From Strigops habroptila (taxonomy: Eukaryota > Chordata > Aves > Psittaciformes > Psittacidae): DNA of 64,000 nucleotides. Numbering within the stretch: the stretch's first letter is position 1; each line of letters opens with the position of its first letter. Positions 1 to 12,300 of the stretch are shown here, one piece after another. Both the position numbers and the translations under genes were made by a program. Where the stretch lies: the NCBI RefSeq assembly GCF_004027225.2, contig NC_046358.1:66049028-66113027 (forward strand), written 5' to 3'. Below the pieces are notes generated by a model. The model made no database searches, was not told where the DNA came from, and worked only from the letters and a program-made list of their open reading frames with translations.

Positions 1-3000
1 CTCAGCACTGCAACCTCTGCTGAATTAACATGCTGTGATCTGGAGTGTGAGGATCAGAACTGGTGGGGACAGAAGGGAGGCAGTTGAAAATATAAGCATA
101 GAAGTTCTTGGGAGAGATAAAGATTGAATATTTATCAGAAATAAAACATTCTCAGCAAAGCTTTAATGTGCGCTGCTCAGCCAGAAACTGCGCTGTGGAT
201 GGATACTGCTGCACTGCATCACTTTTGGCCTAAGTCTGTGGTTGAAATTGTGTTTTTACTGTCTGTACACTGAAAGAAATTTGTTAATTGTGGTAAAATG
301 AGTAGGAATTATTACAGGGAAATATTTCCATAAGAAAAAGCAATTTTTTCACCCTTTGCAGAAATGTTGATTTTGTAAATTCAATACTTTAATACCATTT
401 CTACATACTCCTGGTCACACTTCTGTAAAGAAGAGAGGCTTTTTGTCTCACAACCTAAAGTAGGTATGTTATAACCAGTTCTCCCAGAAGGAGCCACTAA
501 ATTTGGGTGCCATATAGGTCAAGTTTTCAGACTTGAAACTTTACAGTTTGTTTCATGGTTACATCTCCAAAGAAATGCTGTGGACATTAGAGTGGTAGGA
601 AAAGCTGATCTAAAGCCCTTCAGGTTGGTCATATAAAAATAGGTACCCAAAATTGAAAGTCTGCTGGGCCTTAATGTGCAAATGGCTCATCAAAAGACAG
701 CAACTGTTATTGTCCCTCCCTACCTCTATTGATTTGTGATAAAAATACAACATACCTGTCATTTCATTATTAAGCAACACATTGCTCAACCAAAAATAGG
801 ATGAAAGTCCATGTTTTCTCAAACTGTCTGGATTATCATCTCTATTACTAACTTTTCAAACCTCACAGATTCACTCATTTCGAAAGTCCACTCTGTGTTT
901 GGAAATGTTCACCTTGGCTTTTGACTTCCAGTTGCCTCAAATAACCTTTTAGTGTGTTTTGGCACATCTCTTCTGGTTTCTTGAAGCTTTCTTTAATCTA
1001 ATCCAGTGCTAGGCCAGGCTTGTGCCTTTTTTAATAACAAAATTAAAGATTTGAGGCATAGAAAGGAAGTAAATATTTAAGGCTAGCACACTGATCTCCT
1101 CTAATCATGTCTTTGAAGCTGTGCTTTGAATATCAGGCTGATAAATGTCAGGATAAATGAGAGAATTCATTTGTACTTTAGGCACAAATTTCATTTGAAT
1201 GTTGTACAAAACTAAAACATGGCACTGATGCAAAATCTCCTTAGTTTAGCATTTTCCTGATATGCCTGACCAGCTTAGATCACAGAAAAATAATCTAATA
1301 GCCAGCACAAACTCAGCTTGTAAAAATGAAGTAAAAATAAATAATAAGAGGGTCTTAGCTAGTGCACAGGGATATTGAGGTGTCCCAAATTATTAGCTGT
1401 TTCCCAGACATAGGCAGCTGGCCTTAAACTGTTGGAAAACATGGCTGAAAGAAACTTAAAGCAGAATAAAGACAAAATTTGCAAGGATGTTGCTGTTTAA
1501 TAAGGGCCTGCCTTTAGTTTCAGTCTCTGCTCTTCCTAGTGTAAGGTAACTAATACAGGTTAATGATCTCGGATTGCAGAGGGCAAAATCCACACTCCAC
1601 TTGGATTTTGATGTGGTATTTCTGTAAAAGTAAAGAAGTAATTCTTTGAACGATTGAATCCATTTGCACAAGAAGTATAGCAGTTCAGCTTGGAAAGTTT
1701 GTGTTAATGCTTTAGCAGGAGGATTGCAGAACTGCTCTAGAAATGCCGTTGGCCGCATGACTTCTCTGTGATAAAAGGCAAGAAGTAGGAATGGGCGTGA
1801 GCAGCAGCAGGGTATTTCACTGGAGAGATGGAGGAGGCTGACATCTGTCAAGCTTCTCATAATAAAATAGCCTACAGATTGAAGCAATAACATCCTGTTT
1901 GGTCTATTCTTCTATGAACAAGGTTAATCTTAATATACTCTTCACTATGAGGGTGGTGAGGCACTGGCACAGGTTGGCCAGAGAAGCTGTGGCTGCCCCA
2001 TCCCTGGCAGTGTTCAAGGCCAGGTTGGACGGGGCTTGGAGCAGCGTGGTCTAGTGGAAGGTGTCCCTGCCCATGGCAGAGGGTTGGAACTGAATGAGCT
2101 TTAAGGTCCCTTCCAACCCAAACCATTCTAGGATTCCTGAACTGGCGTAGGTCTCGATACCCTCTTGTAGTTTCTTCCACAGCTGGGCTGGTTGTGCAGC
2201 CCTCACACACTGTTGGAGGTTTGTGTAACCAAGCTCTGAATTTTTCTGCTTTTTTTTTCTTTTTCTTTTTTTTTACCTAGTGCTTGATGAAAATAAATAC
2301 TTCAGCAATAATCAGTTCATGCTTTTACATGAACTTTTTGAGAAAAAGAGACAGATGAATTAATGAAAACAGAAGTGACCATCAAAGCATCTCTCTGAAA
2401 TATCAGTAGTTAGTCCAGGAACATCCTGCTACCAAGTTCATGTCACTGGGTTGAAGCAGGGAGAGAAGCAGTGAAGGGACACCTGACTTCACAAGCAGAT
2501 GTCAAGCTTATTTTCCGCCTGTTCCACAGAGGAGGCGACAGCTGGGTGGCCAGCAAGCACAGTTTGTCTTCTCCAGTATTTTTGCATGCATACTGACTTC
2601 TTGTTCACTCTTAGCTGAACTGAATTAAGAAAAAATTGGATTTGAGAAGCCCTATTTATATATTTTACAAAGTAAAAGATAAGTTGAAGGTCTCATAGGA
2701 ACCTATTTTTGTGAGGGACTCAATTTTATAAAGCACTAATGGGGATCATTGTTTTCCTTGGCCTCTATCCTAATGAAAAGGATAAGTGGAAATCATCATG
2801 TTCTTTTAGTTTTAAAGCTGAAAAACTCTTAAATGGAGCCTTTGAGGCACCTCTGCACAGCACCTCTTGATGGATGCTGAATATTATAATTTGTATAGTG
2901 AAAATAAACCAGTTCATTCTAGCTTTTTTCTGTCTTCTAAGTCAAAGCATATTCCTCTTTCACATCCATTCTGCTAGATACCTTCTACAGATCATAAAAT

Positions 3001-3278
3001 CAGGACTACTCTCCCTGTCCCTGCTATAATTACCCATCAATCCAGTTGCTGAAGAGCCTTTTAATGTACTAGAATTCATCACTGTATTACAGCATGCCAA
3101 ATCATCAAATTTGTTTTTAATAGTTGATGCACTCTGCTCGTATTGGCAGATGATGGGTTGAAACCACAAAGCGGTAAGACTGAATCCACAGCCTGGGCTC
3201 TGCAGTTTGCTGGACCCAATGGAGAAAATGCTTGTGTCCAAGTGCTTTAGAGCTCTCCTTTGCCTTTCTGTTTCACAG
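1..3278 (+). other. ANO1 intron (5' truncated by window)
   Basis: No upstream ANO1 coding exon is recognisable here. The stretch contains one CR1 3' end (1939-2137) and T-rich runs around 2250-2275. Nothing else supportable. Confidence 0.7.
1939..2137 (+). mobile_element. CR1 3' fragment
   Basis: Has the CR1 3' core (gtgaggcactggcacaggtt to ccaacccaaaccattctagg). In an ANO1 intron, same strand. Confidence 0.93.
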
Positions 3279-3343
3279 CTCCTGTGTGAGGAGTGGGCAA
3301 GCTACGGTGTCTTTTACAAATACCAGCCAATCGACCTGGTGAG
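3279..3343 (+). CDS. ANO1: ANO1 exon: cytoplasmic segment just before TM1
   Basis: 65 bp between acceptor tttctgtttcacag and donor GTGAGAG, phase 0 in. It reads [20 protein letters not shown] then VR, matching the ANO1 segment that leads into TM1. The exon ends after two bases of the Arg codon, completed by A from the next exon. It is the most 5' ANO1 exon I can find. Cys replaces the Tyr seen in mammalian LLYEEW. Confidence 0.93.
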
Positions 3344-6300
3344 GTGAGAGTTCAGCCCTTCCTGACATGTTTCCATGGGGAACACTGAACCTGTGCACAG
3401 TGATGCTCATGTGGGTGTCCCTGCGGGGATGCTGCCCTCGGTGCCACCCTGGGGGATTCCAGACAATGGGATGTTCATTGGGAGAAAAGGAGTTTTCTGT
3501 GAGTTTAGACACATGCTGATGTATCCCACCTAATGTGAAAGCTTTCAGGGGGTATATTTTTAATGAATTTTGTTTGCTCATGGTGAAAGTTGAGATTCTC
3601 TGAAGAAAATGTGGTGCTTTTTTAGGAGGATTTGCTCACAGAAGATCCAAAGATACCAATTTACACAGCAGAAACACAGGGGAAAAAATTACTAGATTGA
3701 TATGACTTCCTTTCATGGTGCCTGTATCTCCGGATTAACTCCAAGCATCATGAGAAAGACAGTCCTCTGAGAAGACAAAAATTCCCACAGGTCACCGGAT
3801 CTCACTTTCTCCATGCTTAATCCAGCTGTGATTCATAGTTTTAGCCATGTTATATTTGAAGAAATAGGAAACTTTTCTCTCATTTCTCTTTTTAAAATGT
3901 ATTTCAGAAAATACTTTGGAGAGAAGATTGGACTATATTTTGCCTGGCTGGGAGTTTATACACAGATGCTTATTCCAGCTTCAATTGTTGGGATTATCGT
4001 TTTCCTATATGGCTGTGCAACAGTGGATGAGAATATACCAAGGTAAACTAAAGAAATAAATACATTCTATTATCAGAGGTTAGTAGAAACTCAAAGTTAC
4101 CTTTCTCTAGAAATGTTTTGTTACTGAAGTGTTCAAGGTCAGGTTGGATGGGGCTTGGAGCAACTTGGTCTAGTGGAAGGTGTCCCTGCCCATGACAAGT
4201 TTGCAGTCCCATGGATTCCTGCTGGCAGTAAGCTAGGTCTAGTGGAAGGTGTCCCTGCCCATGGCAAGTTTGCAGTCCCACGGATTCCTGCTGGCAGTAA
4301 GCTATGGAACACTCCCAAGGACTGAGAGCAGGCAGCAGAACTGCAGCATGGTTTTAAATCATTAGCATTTATTGTTAATTTGACTTGTGCAGTTTGCATT
4401 GATGTATTAAAAATAATTCTTGGCCAGTTGCTCAGGTGGTTGTTGGTTTTTTTCCCTAACTCAGATCATTATGTTAAAACAAACCAGAAAATACTGCTAA
4501 TGATAGGGTTTAGTGCTTGCCATCATAAAATGCTGCAGAAGGCATTGTGTGACATAAAGATGAACCAAGAATATACATGCCTCAAATAAGCCGCTGTGAT
4601 CAGATTAACAAAATCTTGACATTGTACTATCTTTCATTCTAGTAAGTTTTGTATTATAATGTTCTTAAAGCCCTACGATTTGGCATTATTTGCCCTGCCT
4701 GTATCATCAGCTGGAGATGAAAATTACAGTTTGTATTACAACCATGAGCCCTGAGTAACAAAGCAGATAATGGTTATCAAAAAATAGATGGGTTTTTTTG
4801 TTCACTAAGATTGCTTTGTACTGCTTCCAGCAGTTGAAGAAAGTCAAAGGGAGGCTTGCTGTTGCTGTTTCACAGATAGAGTGCATAGAAGAAAAATTGG
4901 TTGAACTCCAGACTCTTGAACCCCAGCACTTCCCTTGTCCCTTATCTACTGCTGTAGTTAGTATTTCAAAAACAGAATGATTTTTTATTTTAAATTTTGT
5001 TGGGTTTGTTTTTACTGCAAGATCCTATAGTAAAAAGCATAGAGCCTTATGCATCTCATACTGCATCTCTCCTATTCCCTGGAATATAAGTAGGGCTGGG
5101 CATGGAGGAAGACAGCAGCTTTGTGTGAGGATTTCAGCCCCTACAATGGGGTAGGTTGCGGGCAGAGCTGCTCACTGGAGCAGCAAGAGCTGGGAAGCAC
5201 TGGGAGGGTAGGATCTGCTGGGCCTACAAACCAGAAGCAGGTGCTGTGCAAAGGAGAAAAGATCACTGGAACATGGAAGATGGAGCCATACTGACCATGC
5301 CTTTTCTCTATCTTGGTGCTTCTTTGCAGTATGGAAATGTGTGACCAGAGAAACAACATCACCATGTGTCCCTTGTGTGACAGAACATGCAGTTACTGGA
5401 AGATGAGCTCTGCTTGTGCGACTGCTCGTGCAAGTCATCTGTTTGATAACCCTGCAACTGTCTTCTTCTCGGTCTTCATGGCACTCTGGGGTAAGAAGCT
5501 ACATGCCTTCATGTTAAGTTTTTAATTATTTAAAATACAACAGGAATAAACAGAAGAGATACAGCAGTTTATTTATACTCAGGCAGTTAATTATATGAAG
5601 AACTTCTCTTTTTCTTTTTTTTTTTTTTTTTTTCCTTTCCCATGAAACTGCCACTCCCAGATTTATATTCTGGGCTGAAGGCTCAAATTCACAAAGTTGC
5701 TTGAGATGAATATCAAATGAAATTGCTAAGCGTCTGTCATAAAACTGCTGTGTGGTATGTCAAAATTTCATTAATGGATTGCACAGCTTGCCAAAACATA
5801 AATATATAAATAAATAACCCAAACCTATTTGCAGAGCCAGCTTCCACTTTAGAACATTACAGAAGAAACATATTAATGTACTCTGGGACTGAGGGGAGGG
5901 CTCTGCAGGGAAATGTAATGGCCTTTAATGTCTCAAGACTCAGGAATCAACCAACATTGACTCCTGAGTCTGTTCTGAGATGCAATTAAGTTTATCAGCA
6001 GGCAGACATCACGCATGTAGACCATGAAGCAGGAATGGTGGCATTAGAGGTATTTTTCTGGGTGCTATTTCCCTTGTACTTTGAGCACATCACTTTTACC
6101 TTTCTTGGCACGTCTGTTGAACTTGGTTAAAAATATTAACCCTCTCATGAAATATTTGTCTTCAGTAATGGTTATTGAGGGCTTTTCTCCTCCCCCAAGG
6201 AGGTCCCTATGGGGTGCATGGGTCCTCCAGCATGGGTGCTGGAGGAGAGGAGCCTCCAGTCATCCTTGCTGGGGACCAAGAGGGCCTGTTAAGATAAATG

Positions 6301-9300
6301 GGAACTGATGGGGTCCAAAACTCGTGTTTGTAACTGGGAGCCCTATAGAGGCTTCAGAGAATAGGAAAATGTGTGTTATTTCCCCCAGCTTTGCAGTTTG
6401 GCCACATACTCCCAGTGACAGGGAGAGCAGCACAAGATGATGTTTGCCTTTCCTGTACAGAGTTAGCAAATAACCTGTTTTGGCTTATATTTAATGTGAA
6501 GACCATAGCCTGAGTTTTGATTTGTTCTAGTATGTAGAGAACCATTCTTACATTACCATTCATCTGAACTTATTTTAGTACCAATCAACATAATTTTGAT
6601 CAAGGTCTCCATTTGAGACAATGACGTTTTAGGTGCAGTGCTAACAGCTCATTATCAAGTACCATAAGGAAAAGGCCAAGAAGAGTCCTGCAGGGGGATT
6701 TTGGGAACAGTGGGGAGTTGGAGCATGGCAGGTGCGGAGGGAAAGCTGGGAAGTGGTGCTGGGAAGTTGAACTTGACCAGCTTCACAGAAGAGAGGAGGG
6801 ATCACTATCTTACAGATCATCATCTTGCCATGTAGCATACAGGGAGAAATGTGATACACCCCAAAGCAGGATGCAGTGTCAGAGACTTTAAATAGCCTGA
6901 TTCTCCCACATGGATAGTCAAGTATCGGTTTCAGTCTCCCTCATTTACCATTAAAGTGAATCCCACATGGCTCTTGGCACATAGTACTCTGTTGTCCAAA
7001 AAGTAATGCTGTTTGCCTCCCTTTTCTTAGCAAACAACTAGGGGTCCATGCATCCATATTTTAGCATTCTTGGGCAAAGTAAGCCACATTGGCAGAAGCC
7101 AGTTTCTGTGCTCTGTACAAAATCAGGCTTAATATTTGAGAAAGTTCAGGAAAGGGATGTGAAACCCCTCAAGTTCTTCAGGGTCAACATAAAATTTTAT
7201 TGTGGTGAAATATAAACTCAAATGTTGTTTCAGAAAGGTCTTTTTGAACTGGGAAAATCAGAACTTTGTCCACATAGTTTTGAATTGCATTGGTGCAAAT
7301 TTCCTGTCTAAAGGATTTGTCTAAATATTTTAAAATAAAAATGAAACGACCACTTTATGTTCTAAGGAAGTAGTCTCAACCAAAACTGTCTGTCTCTAAA
7401 CATAGCCACACATGGAGTCTCTGGTGCTGTTTGTGAGTACCTCTGCCCATAAAGAGAAATTTTATTAGGTTCATGTACAGTTGAGGAAGAGGAGGTTACT
7501 TGGTTTTCCTCCTTAGCATAGCAAGAAAGTTATTCCATGTTCAGGGGTATGATTGTGAGCAAACATTTGGCCAGGCTTTCTTTGTATCATGGTGGTATCG
7601 TAACACCCTGGAGAACTTCACTCACACCAGCATTAAAACAGCTATAGTGGCGAACCAAGCCCCGGTCAGAAGTTCAGCATTAAACACGGACTGTGGCCCA
7701 GTGCTGTTTGGTATTAAATAGCATTAAAAATGTCAGAGAATCCGGATAAGATCATCTGGACAGTAACCTCAGGGAGTTTTTAAGCTCCACTTATGCTTAT
7801 GGGCCCAGATGAAATATGAAAATGCAGGTGGGCTTGGCAAAGTGGCATCACTACCTGGCATGTTCACCAAGAGCTTTTGGAATGGTCTGGCTGGGTTTCA
7901 GATGCAGCCTTTTCATTTTGCATTGGTGTAAGTCAGTGCTACAGAAGGATTTTGAGTAGCACTAAGAAACGACATCTTAATTTTCCCTCTTTTCTCACTG
8001 TCTGTGGAAGTTGCAGACCCCTGTATGAGAACTGCCAGCGATGGGGAGAGGGGAGGCAATTCCAGGACCATGACACAGACCCTCTTTAGGACACAGCTAT
8101 GGCCATCCCAGTTTATAGGAAGCCAATGGCTTGTAAAGAGGCTCAGTTGTAAGTTTTGCACAGAGAGTTTTGCTTGGAAGGCAAATGAATGTCATGACCC
8201 TAGCCTAGTTCCAGTCATGAGGGTGTCGTTTCGTCTCTATTCAACTTTCTTACCCTCTCTCTGCCTCTGTTTTTTCTGGATATGAATGTTTCTGAGCACA
8301 TCTGTTAATACTCACTGCAGGAAAATCCCCTGGGAACACCATTTCTTGGTAGACTTGCCTCTTTCATAATCACTTACTTATTATACAGCAGTGGTGTATT
8401 CCCAGCATCTAAGTATGTCCTCTGAGAACTTGCTTATTCTCAGAGGCAGATAGACTGATATAGACCACAGTCGTTCACTTGGACTCAAGAATTGCTTGAA
8501 TGAGGTTTCTTGTCTGTAAGTCTTCTCATCAAAAAGAAAATGACTGTTTTTATTGATGAAAACCCTTAAAGGCTTCCTCTTTAACAGCCTGCCCACCCGC
8601 AACTTTCACATTGTCATGAGTATTTGTGTTTGGGTGTGATGATTAGAGCTAACCATGCTATGAAGACCACTAGATGGGTGTAATTATAACAATATCGAAA
8701 TGCTTTATCCTGATGTGTTTGAGGGAATAATTATACCACCAGTACAAGGCTAGTTTTATCATTTGTATTTCATATAGATAAAACACAGGTTTGTTTGGAC
8801 TTATGGATGGAATTATATGCAGATGAAGACCAACAATATCATTAGTCACACTAACAAATATTTCAATAAGTTTGGGTTTCTTAAACCCCTTAAAAAGTTG
8901 TAGGCATCTTTCTACATAAAGCTGTGGATGTAAAAAATGCCCTTTCTTTTAGCTTACCTACATACAAAGTTTGGCTCCTAGCACATCAGTATTTCCCAGG
9001 TAGAAGACATTAATGGTGAATAAAAGAGTAATAAAAATTAAGTTAACCTGTGGTATATGACGCAATATTGCACCTCCTCAGACCTGAGGCAATGTGGAGC
9101 GTGGCTGGCATGCCTCCTAAGACAAATCCCAGTGATAAAAATGTCAAACTAATTGTTAAAATGTTGTTTCAGCTGCCACCTTTATGGAACACTGGAAGAG
9201 AAAACAGATGCGTCTCAACTACAGGTGGGACCTGACTGGGTTTGAAGAGGAGGAGGTTTGTCCCTTCAGTTCTGGCTCTTTGACTTCCACCATGGCGTTA

Positions 9301-12300
9301 CCCATGGCTCCTTGTCGCAAGCTGATAGACATTGCCTCATGGGGAACAGCTCTTGGGGCGGTTCTGTCATTTAGAAGAAAGGAAATTCTGTGTACATGAA
9401 CTATTTAAGGTTTTTATAACAAGGGTATGACTAGTACATCTTGTAGCCATAGAAATGTAATTGTATAGCCACAAAATCCGATCCTAAAGTGTGTAGTTGG
9501 GTTACGCCTAGCAGTGTAGGCATGGAATATACAGCTCAGACCTCACTGCTGGGATGATGTCAGGGTGCTAACAGCTAACTACCTTATTCAGCTCACATTG
9601 CTGTAAATCAGAAATGAACGTTTTGAAGTTGATAAAGTTACAGCACTGTAAAAAAAAACCACCACTGAAAAATTCCTGTTAACGATGCAGGATCAAGCCC
9701 TGGCATGAAAAATGCCTAAGAAAATATTTCCAGGCATGTGGGCTTGGGGCAATGAGAGGAACACAGTGTGGAGGTGGTGGACTTTTTGTGCTGGCTAAAA
9801 CAAAAATAATAATATTCCCAGCCAGGTTTGTACTACATGTACTGATTAGAGTGAAGAGGAAAAAGGCTGAATCTGTAAGAAAAAAGGGTCTTAAAAATCA
9901 ATGAAGTTTTAGAAGAAAAGGAGGGAAAATCCTTAGCCAGCTGAGAAGCTGTATCCCACCTTTTTGTCTTTAATGTTATCACTTTACAAAGAAGGAGACA
10001 CTTTCCTGGACTATAAGATAAGCCTTGCCCTGGTCTTACTGCGCTCCAAAGGTGGCAGAAGCCCTTCCATTTTCCTGTCATATGTTGCTGGCTGGCTGCT
10101 GGCTCTTTTCTTACTGCTGTTATTATTAAAAGAAGCATGACCGCCCTTTTCATATCTCTAGATGTTCTAAATAGATACACAACAAGAATTGCTCACGTGA
10201 AACTAAAAACCTCAGCAGCCCTGGGTTTAACACTATGCAGCTTGAAAAGCCTGGCACAGTTCTTGTTCCTCTTACCCCCAGAATTTTTGTCCTTCAATTA
10301 TGTTATCTTGTTTATCTCCTTCATAATATATTTAGGCATGCTTTGCTAGATCATACCTGTTTTACTGGGAGAGCCTATAGGGATTTATTTCCTGGATACT
10401 ATACTGCTCTCTTATTTTTGGTAACTTGTTGTTAGCATACATGAAAGTAGAAAGGATTAACTGTATCTTTCTGATGTCTGTTCCCTTCATGTCTGAATTC
10501 AGAGCTCTACACCGCTAAAACAGCAGCTGTTAATACAGTATATTTTATTCTTTGTTTTGTGTAGTCAATGCTAGATAATACAGTCATTGATTTAGCAATT
10601 AATTTAAGCCCTTCCTATGCTGATTTGGGTGGCACTTTAGCTAGTAATATGTTGAAGAATCGGAGTTTCAAAGGATAGACAAAATCCCAAAGTGTCTCAT
10701 CTTCTGTTTTTAGGGACACCTAGTTCATACTTTCACAAGGGCCTGTAAGGACAGAACAGGGGGGAACAGCTTTAACCTGCCAGAGGGGAGATTGAGATGA
10801 GATCTTAGGCAAAAGTTCTCCCCTATGAGGGTGGTGAGGCGCTGGCACAGGTTGGCCAGAGAAGCTGTGGCTGCCCCATCCCTGGCAGTGTTCAAGGCCA
10901 AGTTGGACAGGGCTTGGAGCAACCTGATTCTAGTGGAAGGCGTCCCTGCCCGTGGCAGGGGGTTGGAACTGGATGAGCTTTAAGGTCTCTTCCAACCCAA
11001 ACCAGTCTGGGATTCTATACAATACTTACAGTAATGTTACTAAATGCTGTAGGACATGAGTAAACTGATATTTTCTGGTCATGTCTAGCCATCCACTGTA
11101 CCTATGCTTGTTTCATGTGATTTTTAAAATATAAGTCCAATATGATCTGCAACATTCTGTAATCAAATTTTTGTTTCTTGTTTTTTGTTTTTTTCCCTTG
11201 TTTTTCATGTTTTTTTCTGGTTTCCTGAAGGAGGCAGTCAAGGTTTGGAAAACATTTTGGTTTTAATTGCTCTTGCCTTTTTTTTCACATGTCCACTGAT
11301 GAATGCCACCTTTTGATCTTCACCTCTTCTTTTTCGAGCATCAGATTTTCTTTAGATCTCCCACTGATTTCTTTGCCTTGACATCCTACCCTTCTCCACT
11401 TGTTGAGACTTTTTTCAACTCCATTCTGTTTCCCATCCAATGCATACTTGTGAATTCTGAATCTTTTGTGAATGCATAATTATCCTGAATTCTGAATCTG
11501 TGAATCTTTCTGAATCTTTTGGCTGTCTCTTACTTCTGAGTGCTTCCTACACCTGCTTCTTCAATGCTCCTGAGTAATCTGTGGATGTTGTCCCAGACAG
11601 GATTAGGGGAGACCCCAATGGACAATTTTCTGGGATCCCAAAGCCAAGTATTTGTATACTTACAGCAGATGATAACTGTTTCCCTCACTGAGGATCACTG
11701 AAATTACAGCTAATGACATGCAAAATCTAATTTTTATCAAAAAGAGAATTAAAAATTCTATCATAATGTCACTCGGTATGAACCATGCTATCTGCAGGTT
11801 GTGCTCTACACTCTCAGGTATTAAATTTAATCTCCATAGCATTGCAACTGGCTGTGTGATAGTGAGTCCAGATCATTCTGTAGTTGCTGCTCTAGAGTTG
11901 TGAATGGCATATTGACTGAATTGGATTTCAGTTAGAAAACTTGGAAATCACCAGGAAAATGACCTGCCAAACAGTTCATACATAAGTGCTACAGAAAATA
12001 AATAATTTTTGCTTTTTATTAAATAAGACTTATTTCACAGGATCACCCAAGAGCGGAGTATGAAGCTAAAGTTTTAGAAAAATCACTGAGAAAAGAACAC
12101 AAACATAAAGAGGTATGGTAAAAACATTCCTTTGTTTCACTCAGAAAAGACTGAAAAAGAAGGTCCTTATAGCAGGCACTGACCCAAGACTAAGAAATAG
12201 GTAAAAACCAGAGTCACTGCACACTGTGTTTAAGTTCCAGATGCCTTTGGTCCCAGCATACATGGGATACTTGATGTACACCAGTGCACAAGACCTGATT

